The notes beneath the pieces were generated by a model that saw only the letters and a list, made by a program, of their open reading frames with translations, made no database searches and had not been told where the DNA came from. 64,000 nucleotides of DNA from Capsicum annuum (lineage: Eukaryota; Streptophyta; Magnoliopsida; Solanales; Solanaceae). The stretch is taken from assembly GCF_002878395.1 (NCBI RefSeq), contig NC_061120.1, positions 90,933,725 to 90,997,724 on the forward strand. The letters are read 5' to 3'. Positions within the stretch are counted from its first letter, which is position 1. Every line of letters starts with the position of its first letter. Below are positions 55,090 through 64,000 of the stretch, in pieces. The position numbers and the translations under genes were made by a program.

Positions 55090-56400
55090 CTAAGCATGAA
55101 CTACACTACTCATGGACAATCTACTGAGAGCATCAGCCACTACATTGGCCTTGCCCAGATGATACAAAACACTTATGTCATAATCATTTAATAATTCTAA
55201 CCACCTTCTCTGACACAGATTCAAATCTTTCTGAGAAAAGATATACTGAAGGATTTTGTAATCCATGAACACATCTATATGCACCCCATACAAATAATGC
55301 CTACAAATTTTTAAGGCAAACTCTACAGCTGCTAACTCAAGATCATGAATAAGGTAATTTTTCTCATAGGGTTTAAGCTGTCTAGAGGCATAGGCTATGA
55401 CCTTACCTCTCTGCATAAGGATACAACCCAAACCTATTCTAGATGTATCACAGTACACAACAAAACTATTTGAACCATCTGGTAGAGTCAAGACTATGGC
55501 TGAGGTGAGTCAAGTTTTCAACTCCTGAAAACTCTTCTTGCATGAATCTGACCACTGAAACTTAACTTTTTTCTGAGTCAATCTGGACATAGGGGGTGCA
55601 ATAGAAGAAAACCCTTCAATAAATTGATGGTAATAGCCAGCTAAACCTAAGAAACTCCTAATATATGATGGAAAGATAGTTCTAGGCCAGTTTCTTACCA
55701 CCTCAATACTTTGAGAATCAACTCCAATGTCATCATCAGAAATAATATGGCTAAGAAAAGCTACTAATCTTGGCCAAAATTCACAGGTACTAAATTTAGC
55801 AACCAACTAGTGAGCTCTAAGAGTTTGTAACACTATTCTGAGATGGTCTGCATGATCAGTTTCACTACGGGAGTAAACCAGAATGTCATCAATGAAGAGT
55901 ATGACAAATATGTCCAAGTACTACTTGAACACTTGGTTCATCAAGTCCATGAAGACTGGTGGGGCATTTGTGATACCAAAGGACATGACTAGAAATTTGA
56001 AGTGACCATACCGGGTTTGAAAAGCTATTTTTGGAATGTCACATTCTCTAACCCTGAGCTGATGATAGATTGATCTGAAGTCTATCTTGGAAAAGTAGCT
56101 AACACCCTAAAGTTTGTCAAACAAGTCATCGATTCTAGGAAGTGGGTATTTATTATTAACTGTGACCTTGTTCAACTGATGGTAGTCAATACACATTCTG
56201 AGAGAACTATTTTTATTATGCATGAATAGAACCGGTGCACTCCATGGGGATATGTTGGGTCTGATAAACCCCTTATCTAAGAGATCCTTTAACTGTTCTA
56301 TCAATTCTTTGAGTTTAGCTAGAGCCATTCTATGTGGCAGAATAGATATACACTGAGTATCTAGAAAAGGTCTCTTCCATAGTCGATTTCCCTTTGGGAA
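55090..56400 (-). pseudogene. Reverse transcriptase and RNase H of element E
   Basis: The RT begins near 56340 with [20 protein letters not shown] and [14 protein letters not shown]. It has the catalytic loop [16 protein letters not shown] (about 55870-55910, Asp pair intact) and IRSFLGLAGYYHQFIEGFS at 55510-55806. RNase H at 55090-55491 keeps [15 protein letters not shown] and [14 protein letters not shown]. It has FMDYK in place of the family's FTDHK and ends in [12 protein letters not shown]. Stops at 56107-56109, 55921-55923 and 55807-55809 each fit a Gln codon changed to TAG. Confidence 0.94.
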
Positions 56401-57000
56401 GGAACTCCGAAGAGATCTTCAAGGAACATATCTAGAAATTCCCTAACTACTAAAACTGATGCAAGGGTTGAAGTTTTTAGTTAGAGTCTTTGACTTGCAA
56501 GAGATGGTAAATACACCCCTTCGATATTATCTTTCTGGCTCTAAGGTACGAGATCAACTGACCCCTAAGAGCTATAGTACTACCCCTTTATTCAAGGACT
56601 AGATCATTTAGGAATTGAAAATAACCTATTTTGTTTCTATAATCAACTAAGGCATAGCATGAGTGGAGCCAATCTATGCCAAGAATGATGTCAAAATCCA
56701 TCATCTCTAACTCCATGAGTTCAACTGAGGTAACTTTCTAAGCTATTGTGATCGGACAGTTCCTTATACCTATCTAGCTATAATGGAAATGCCTACTGAG
56801 GTAGACTCTGAAAAGAGATCTGCTAGAGTTTTGGGACTAACTCTAAAGTTGATGACTATATATAGACTTAGAAAAGAAATAGAAGCCCCAGGGTCTAGTA
56901 AAGCATAAATATGTAAGTGAAATACCTGCAACGTACCAGTAACTATGTCAAGAGAATTTTCCTGATCTTGGCGGGACTGAAGAGCATATAATCTGTTCAA
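56401..57000 (-). pseudogene. Protease (RVP_2-like) region of element E
   Basis: The frame at 56770-57000 contains TGTLQVFHLHIYALLDPGASISFLS. The active site DPGA in place of DTGA/DSGA is usual for this group of chromoviruses, from memory of the family. The rest, to 56401, is broken by several stops. Confidence 0.82.
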
Positions 57001-58165
57001 ACACTGACCACTGGTAGCACTGGAGCGACACTCTACTGAGTTGGGCGACTGGATGGAACTGATAACTAATGGGACTAGCCCTGTTGGTGGACATCCCTAC
57101 CTTTCTAAGAAACTACCCGACACTCCCGAATCCAATAGCCTAGCTTTCCATACCTAAAGAACTCATCAATACTCGCTCTACACTCACCCTAATGGTGTCT
57201 TCCATTTTTCTGACATTGGGGATTTGTATGAACACTAACACTGACCTAGGACTTAGAGCCTGGTGCTCTATCCCTACTGTCATTTCTGAATTTGGGTACT
57301 AGAGCACTGGCTGAAGATGGCGATAGGACTGGAGACCTTTGGTGAAATTGAGGACGGCTACCCCCTTCTAACTTTGGCTGACTAAAATTAAAACTACCCA
57401 TCCTAGCTCTCTTTTTTCCTCTCTCCTTCTCCTTAATCTTCTGCTCCTCTATCTGTTAAGCATGGACCATCAGTCTAGACAAATCCATCTCACTAATCAG
57501 TATTACAATCCTACACTCCTTGACCACACTATCAAACACTCCATACACAAATTTACTCATCTTGGACCTGTTATCAGATACTACATGAGGAACATATCTA
57601 GATAACTGAGTAAACTTGAGGGAATACTCCCTCACGCTCATGCTTCCCTACCTCAAGTTAATGAACTCTAACACTTTGGGCTTCCTTAATTCCAATGGAA
57701 AGAATATGTCTAAGAAAGCTATGGAAAACTCTTTCCATTCTATAGGCCCTGCATCTATACCCGTATCAACCTTCCACTACTTAAACAAAGTATGGGCTAC
57801 ATCCTGTAATTGGTATACAACCAACTCAGCACTCTACCCAGATATCACCCCCATAGCATACGTGACCTTCTGAACCATATCTAAGAATTCCTATGGATCC
57901 TCTTCAGACTTGGATCCCGTGAAAGAAGGAGGATTCATCCAGGTAAAATCCTGAATTCTAGTTGCAGCAATATTGGCCACTGGGTTAGCCAGAACAGCAG
58001 CTAGCCATTCATTCTATGCTGCAATGGAGTTTGCTAAAGTAGTAAATGCAGCTCTAAATTTTATATGGGAGACATGCTCATTCAGAGGATCTGCTTGGAT
58101 GGGCAGAGGGGTTAGCTGGTTTCTTATTCTTCTTCCATACTTTTTGGGAGGCCTATTCTATAAAT
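57001..58165 (-). pseudogene. gag of element E with degenerate zinc knuckle
   Basis: Recognisable blocks run from 58165: RPPKKYGRR (basic), PLNEHVSHIKFRAAF, FTWMNPPSFTGSKSEEDPQEF (shortened frame), MVQKVTYAMGV, WKEFSIAFLDIFFPLELR, GSMSVREYSLKFTQLSRYVP and a Gln/Lys-rich tail. The zinc knuckle near 57140-57190 reads YGKLGYWIREC, with Cys and His positions changed to Tyr. Stops after SIAA, VISG, LFK, NLR and VHA mostly sit where relatives have Gln or Trp. Confidence 0.88.
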
Positions 58166-58361
58166 AGAAGGAATAAATGGATTAGACAGGGAGTTTAACT
58201 TGAGCTCATGCTCACTCGCATGAATGAATACTGAAAGAAAGGAAACTTTTCCTAAATGCCTTGTAGCCTCTCATCCATAAGTGTGACGCGCTACACACCC
58301 ATGCACAAGACTCTACTTGATGTGGCTTTCAGACTTCCTAGGACACTTTAAAATCTTAGGC

Positions 58362-58375
58362 TCTAATACCAAGTT
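58362..58375 (-). other. Primer-binding site of element E
   Basis: The minus strand reads AACTTGGTATTAGAGC next to the LTR, one change from the initiator-Met tRNA site TGGTATCAGAGC. Confidence 0.85.
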
Positions 58376-59446
58376 TGTAACGCCCCGAGAGTACACCCGG
58401 GGCATCACACGGTGCTTATAATTTTGAGGGACCACGAGCTAACCCATGACCTGGTACCTATTGTGAGCACTGAATAATAATATCATAATTACGGATAACA
58501 TATGATATTTCTATAAGGTTTTATCACTGAATTAATATAAAAATATAAATCAATAGGAAAACTAACTAAATCTGATTAAATACTGATAAATTGACATGTC
58601 AACTGAAAATCCTAATACTAAATAACTGAATCTAATGTCTGAAAAGCCTCTAAAACTGATTAACTAAATATGAGTTGATGGGACAAGCCCCCAACTAACT
58701 CTATTAACCATTGAAATAGAGATATGAAGTAAAGTAATTTGTCCTCAAATGATTAAGACTCACAAAAGCTACTGTACTGCTGATAGCCTGAGAAGTAAAT
58801 TCTAAGCGTGGTTTAGTAACTGAGTGTCAGCACCTATGATATAATACATCATAGCACAAAAGAAAAGTATGCGATCAATACTTTAAATGTACTAGTATGC
58901 TAACTGAGGTAGGCTGATATGCATGATTGCATGAGCAAAACTAATAATTAACTGAATATACATGTAAAACATGAAGTACTAAGTAGAGAACATAGAATCT
59001 GTAGATACATAAAATACAGAGAATTTGTAAATACAGAATATGCATAAAAGTCTATAAATACTAAGGGTACGTGAAAATCTATAGACACTGGGGATGCATG
59101 ACCAGGCATATAACATGGATTGAGTAAAATCTGTAAATTGAAATACTAAAAAAATACTAATATCTGTATTTCTTTGGTCAAATAACACTAAGATTGCATA
59201 ACTAATCTGGAACTATAACTGAGACTATATCTGATGTGGGATGTATCATCTAATCGACATGCCCCAATCTAATCTAATCGGGATCAAACCTTTAACCCCA
59301 GTAGGAAGGGTGTTAATATTGTGCCATTGGTACTAACATTGGCTGTGTGAATCCAATAAACTGATATAATGTCCAAAGGACGAAGGGTATCAAGACTGAA
59401 CTGATGGGTGACACCTGCAAGATAGTCAATCTAATCTGGTGGGTGA
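58376..59446 (-). repeat. 5' LTR of element E, left part
   Basis: Starts TGTAACGCCCCGAGAGTACA and aligns with the beginning of 50871-53341. Solo LTR F interrupts it after GGGTGA. Confidence 0.93.
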
Positions 59447-61861
59447 TGTCATGCCTCATCGCTTATTGGGGAGGACAGGCACCCATATCCGTAAAGGCCT
59501 AAGAGAACCAATTCATAACCTTATACTTCTCATGCATGTAACTATGACAACCAAAGGTTCTAACAAACATGATATTATGTATTGATGAGAATAATTACTT
59601 AGGCAAGCACAAAACTATATATATACAACACTTGGCCATTGGGGCCACCATGTCTAAATAAAAACACTACCATAACTTTACATTGGTCTACAAAGCCTCT
59701 AAAAGAAACATATACTTAGTTAGGGTTGGGACAAAATCCTGCCCTACTCTTGACTCACTGCATAATACCAAAATATATGGAACAGACTCCGAAAGCCCCA
59801 AATTAACCTGGAGCTCACCAATAGTCACTGAAAAGCCTGCGCTCCTACTAGTGAGGTGTATGAACTGAAGTACCTGTGCCTGCAACATGAAATACTAGTC
59901 CCCCATGAGGGACGTCAGTATGAAAATATGTACTGAGTATGCAAGGCTGAAGGTAACAACACATGATACAAAAACTCAATAGAAATCAGATATAACTATA
60001 TAAGTAGTACTAGTAAACCACTTTTATATATACTTGTAAGAATACATACATTACGCTCTTTTTTTTATTTTTACCTTCTTACTTTATAATCTTTGTAAGC
60101 CATATATCATGCAAATGACCAGTTGATCAGTGGTAAATAGATAAATTAGGATCGGCCCATGCTAGGCTTACGCCCCTGAGCTGCCACCTACATATAAAGA
60201 TTTGGATCAGCCCATGCTAGGCTTATGCCCCTGAGCTACCACCCACATATAAAGGTATCGAGATCGGCCCATGCTAGGCTTATGCCCCTGAGCTGCCACT
60301 CCTTTTACAGATTTATGTTACTTAGTTTATTTAGCCTTTGAGATTGTTACTTTAGTGGTCATAACATTATGGTACCTTGAAATAATAACATGCCACTAAA
60401 AGATATGTAAATAGGCACTTAATGCAACAAAAATAAGGTAGAGAGATGTTGGCACACCAATGAAGTGTTTAGGAGCTTAAAATAACACATAGAACTTAAT
60501 TGAGTAAATGGAGAACTTCTGAAATTTTCTAATGAAGATAGATGTGCAGGTTTAATAATAAACATGTATTAAGGTATTTTGATATGTTAAAGAATGGGAA
60601 CAAGTTCGTTGGCTTCATGGTATATAATATGCTACTACTATGTATCACTTGTTATAGGATAACCTCGAAAGCTTACTTGATGGACCAAATGTTCGATTTC
60701 TTGCCAAAGAGTGCAAAATAGAGTTTGTCTTACATACCTAGTTATATAGCTCCGAAACTAATCCGACTTGACTTCCCGCCTTTTATATTATTTATCTACG
60801 ATAGAATATATGGTAAACTAGTATTAGCAACCAACCAACACATTTAGGCTACTTAACTTCACCAAAATAGTAATCGGGCAGTAAACACGTAATCTGTCAA
60901 TCAAGGGCGTTATCTTAACCCTTTTCTCCTCCAATTACAACCACGTACCACACATGTCCTTATAAGATCACCGGAACTACCTCAGCTTCATTAAACCCTC
61001 CAAACAACACACAAAAACACATTTGGCAGTAAACAAGGGCAATAATTAGTTCGGTGGTGTACCACTACACCTTTCTTCTATATTTTATTACAAACTAATC
61101 TCACCCTTCTCCAACATCAACATGGCAGCCCATAACATGAACATACAAAACACCACAAAACAGTCCCAAATCACTCTTATTGTAGCAACCCATTATTGAA
61201 CTCATCATCTCTTGAGTTTTCAAAAACAACACATCCATAACTCTCTTTCAAATTCATATACAAGGAAAACAAAATGGAGCAGTCACCTTACCTCAATTCT
61301 TCAACTTATTCCTTTAACTGAACTCTTCAAGAACTTGAACTTTCCTACACACATTAAACCAACGAAGAAAAGAGAAGTTCTTTAATATCAAAGAAAAGTG
61401 AGCAGAGTGTTTGTTCAATATTCTACCATATATTTATAATTAAGCACTTATAACATATTTTCATAATATTCCATGAGATAACTAAACAAAAAATAAAGGG
61501 TTTTCACTTACCTTGGGCTGCAAAAGTGAGGGTTTCTTCAAGAACCCTAAAAGGAGTTTTAGCGCTGTTGTTCTTAACCTTTGTTAAGAAAGAGAGAAAA
61601 CTGAAGTTTAAAAGGGTGAAATTATGTTTAAAATGAATAGAATTACTAGCGACATTGACCTTATATTGGGCCCTCTAGAACCTTTCTTAAATAGTTGTAC
61701 GACTTTAACTTCGTCACATCACATGAAACTGCACGGGCAGCATCTATAATCCTATCTACACTATTAACACTTGCATAAAAATCTCATTCGTTACTATACC
61801 ACAAGGCTATAAAAGGTTTCATATAATTAGAACAAGTACAAGAAAAATATGGGATGTTACA
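59447..61861 (-). mobile_element. Solo LTR F (2415 bp) inside E's 5' LTR
   Basis: Begins TGTCATGCCTCATCGC and ends ATGGGATGTTACA. The E LTR reads ..GGGTGA before it and AGTAACTTCTAATATCC after it, matching the uninterrupted GGGTGACTTCTCATATCC near 51940 in the other LTR. The target copies GGTGA and AGTAA have diverged (three of five equal). Sense appears to be minus, from the similarity of end blocks to D and E. No interior or primer site adjoins. Confidence 0.9.
60150..60300. repeat. Three-copy 55-57 bp tandem repeat in LTR F
   Basis: GATCGGCCCATGCTAGGCTT (or GATCAGCCC..) starts at 60150, 60205 and 60262, each followed by 'cccctgagct-ccac'. It is GC-richer than its surroundings. Confidence 0.93.
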
Positions 61862-63223
61862 AGTAACTTCTAATATCCAACGTTGGCTACATAGTTCTGG
61901 AGTATAGGGACTGCTACAGACGACTTGGCCTATCTAACGGGGAAGCTTCCATCCCTAAACTCGCTCGGTGCTAATTCCTACTCCCAACTAAAAAACACTA
62001 AAATACTAAACCGTTCTGAATTTAACTAACTAATATATGACTATTCTGATAATGCTCATACTGTATTCTGAAGACTATTCTATAATGTACTGAGACTAGA
62101 CTATATAACAGCTATGGTTTTCGGGTATTCAATACCCCCAAGATTCAAAAACAACAATGAAAAAATGACACTAAAGTTTTGAGGACAAAGCATGAAGGCT
62201 TTTGTTAAATCAATCACTCTTGTAGGCATTTTATCAAACACTGGTAGTTCATTGTTAAAAACAATCATAGGAATGTCACGAAACTTATGGAATATTATGA
62301 ATTTAATGTAATAGATCTAAATTATATTTTAATTCAATAAATAATATTATAAAAACATGGAGGATTGAATGATATCAATAATTTCATGGTAACATAGTAT
62401 ACAATCAATAGAACATGGAGCTTCATGGATGAAATCATAATTTAAAATTAAATAGTTTGAAAAGATTATAACTTGATAATTAAAATAGGATATTTGGAAT
62501 CCATGGATGAACATCTAACATACCTAGGATGATGAATTTCCTGAGGTTCTTTGTGAGTTCTTGAGGATTGGTCTTGAATTTAAGAGTTATGGTTTCTCGT
62601 TCATGGAAAAGGGGATCTTTAATTTGAGAGGAAATTGAATAATGAATGATTATTTAGGTCAATTAGGGATGAATTTCGTGTTTTAGGATGAGTTTAGGGC
62701 TTAGTAAAAAGACCCAAATACCCTTAAATGGATTTAAAACATAAGTTGAACACTGATCATCCCGATTTTTGGCCTTGGCACAACATGCCACTATCGCAGC
62801 AAGCCACTGGAAATGGACAATTGGGACCTGGATAAACACCGTGATGTGGAGATATTGCGGTAATCCTTTGGAATTTCAATTTGGCCACTTCCGCGATGCG
62901 CTACCATTGGGAAGGCCCACTGGAAATTGGCATGCTCCGTGACGCACCAACATCATGGAGTCACACTGGAAATTGACAAATGTCATTTTTCCCGTCTTCA
63001 CAACCCGCTAAGGGTTTAAATTACTATGTTTAAATACTAAAACTTAAAATCACCATAACTTCTTACCTGGTTATCGGATTTTGACAAATTTTATATCGTT
63101 GAAAATCTAATTAAATGTCCTACGTAATGGCAGGATCTAAACTGAAAAATGATAAGTGTTTTAAAAATTTTATTTATGAATACTCATGCACTGGGACTTG
63201 CTAGGGAAATATGGGGTGTTACA
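61862..63223 (-). repeat. 5' LTR of element E, right part
   Basis: Continues the E LTR after F and ends ATGGGGTGTTACA before the second GTTGG. It includes the GC-rich part at 62770-62950 matching 52870-53050. Confidence 0.92.
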
Positions 63224-63228
63224 GTTGG

Positions 63229-63859
63229 GATTTGAGGTAATGAAAAGACCAAAATAATCCTAACAAACTGAATAAAATTGCTGGAATTTCTTTAGTTGAT
63301 GACTTAGTTGATGGCTTGTCAACTAGTTGATAGCTTGTCAACCTAGTCGTCAACTCCTCTTCATTTTCTAGTTATGGTGATGACTTGGTTGATGTCTTGT
63401 AAACCTAGTCGTCAACTCCTTCACTGATACTGTTATGGTTGATGACTTGGTTGATGGCTTGTCAACCTAGTCATCACCTTGATGATAGATGGATATGCTG
63501 AGGTAAAATGATCTTAAATTTGCACTCTGATGTCGAATTTAGGTGAAACCGATGCTTGGAAAGAAGACTCAAAGATCTTTCATTTGATATATAGTAGGAC
63601 ACCTAAATCAACAAATTCTAGGAGATACACATATTTAAAGTTAACCCTTGTAGGATCGAATACAAAAACTCAATCGATAAAAGTGTTCTCAACTCGACTT
63701 TACTCTAAGTGCTTCCAATGACCATGATTCACATCAAAAATTCTTTATACACAAGTTAAATGATCATGAGACACATATTCACATGGGAATCATGGGATTA
63801 GCATTTATACACGTTTTAACGACGATTCAAATTCTAGCCCAGAAGTGCAGGGTGTTACA
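63229..63859 (-). repeat. 5' LTR of element D, right part
   Basis: Continues D's LTR (GATTTGAGGTAATGAAAAG) beyond E, including the GTTGA/TCAAC hairpin at 63293-63352. It ends GCAGGGTGTTACA before ACTAA. Confidence 0.92.
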
Positions 63860-63864
63860 ACTAA

Positions 63865-64000
63865 TCCATAATTCTAGCTAAACCAATCTAGATATTGAAA
63901 ATAATAGATTTATATGAATCATTTCAACTCAAATTGATCAATTGACGACTCAAGTCAGGAGGAACGCAATACAAACATCATGCAATTGCAATGACTCAAT
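63865..64000. repeat. 164-bp tandem satellite, right part
   Basis: TCCATAATTCTAGCTAAACC and TTTCAACTCAAATTGATCAA continue the unit that was cut at 42673. The array runs off the window. Confidence 0.9.

Larger units (their letters stand above)
50871..63223 (-). mobile_element. Element E: chromovirus (Tekay/Del-like Ty3) with complete domain set, inserted in D's 5' LTR
   Basis: LTRs lie at 50871-53341 (2471 bp) and 58376-59446 plus 61862-63223, the second split by solo LTR F. The perfect target duplication GTTGG occurs at 50866-50870 and 63224-63228. The interior encodes gag, protease, RT, RNase H, integrase and a chromodomain, in that order on the minus strand. This is the only element in the window with a full domain set. 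It is nevertheless dead: many Gln or Trp codons have become TAG or TAA. Its LTRs differ by roughly 15-20 % over the first 125 bases, so the insertion is old. Confidence 0.95.
42674..63859 (-). mobile_element. Element D: chromovirus-type LTR element without gag-pol, inserted in the satellite
   Basis: LTRs of about 2.8 kb lie at 42674-45480 and at 48705-50870 plus 63229-63859, the second one split by element E. The perfect target duplication ACTAA lies at 42669-42673 and 63860-63864. The orientation is minus: primer site at 48693-48704, purine tract at 45481. The 3.2-kb interior has no recognisable gag, RT or integrase, so D is non-autonomous, comparable to large retrotransposon derivatives. 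Its LTR ends resemble those of C, E and G, which suggests mobilisation by enzymes of a coding relative. Confidence 0.93.

Noticed and set aside
57973..58167. 64-codon plus-strand frame
   Set aside because: Antisense to E's gag.

Overview
This window is plant nuclear DNA and consists almost entirely of old, nested transposable elements. No host single-copy gene, tRNA, rRNA or bacterial-type operon is visible. Several features are familiar from Solanaceae repeats: long chromovirus LTRs opening with a degenerate TGTAACRCCCCG, Athila-like elements with a CCCCGGCAACGGCGCC-type primer site, and genes joining a DUF1985-like region to an Ulp1 (C48) protease. Capsicum is my best guess for the genus, but it is unproven. 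Every coding region carries stops or frameshifts, so the window looks like silenced (peri)centromeric heterochromatin.

Left third (1-22260): element A is an Athila/Tat-like Ty3 retrotransposon on the minus strand. Its 5' LTR (21421-22260), primer site, gag, protease, RT and RNase H run leftward from 21241, and its 3' end lies beyond base 1. Two later elements split it. Element B (3328-11070, 5-bp target duplication GGGAG) sits inside the integrase and encodes only gag and protease. Copia element K (11608-17711) sits inside the RNase H. The A reading frame can be followed across both insertions.

22261-26916 (element C): a minus-strand chromovirus 5' LTR with primer site, followed by non-coding internal sequence that stops where A begins.

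Middle (26917-42190): two related but diverged DUF1985-plus-C48 genes point toward each other, H1 on + and H2 on -. They share intron positions. Both have lost the protease His and Cys to Tyr. Most of their larger non-coding intervals hold arrays of a short palindrome close to CATCTGTTGCAACAGATG. Between them lies a 5'-truncated LINE (L, 32460-36955), itself split by a solo LTR (G, 34052-36531, target duplication TAAGT).

Right third (42190-64000): a 164-bp tandem satellite is interrupted by chromovirus-type element D (42674-63859, ACTAA). D has no gag-pol. Its 5' LTR is interrupted by coding chromovirus E (50871-63223, GTTGG), whose 5' LTR is interrupted by solo LTR F (59447-61861). The satellite resumes at 63865. 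The order of insertion is therefore satellite, then D, then E, then F.

Nothing here works as a metabolic or regulatory unit. The most interesting material is the H1/H2 pair with its intron palindromes, the satellite, and the non-autonomous elements B and D beside their coding relatives.
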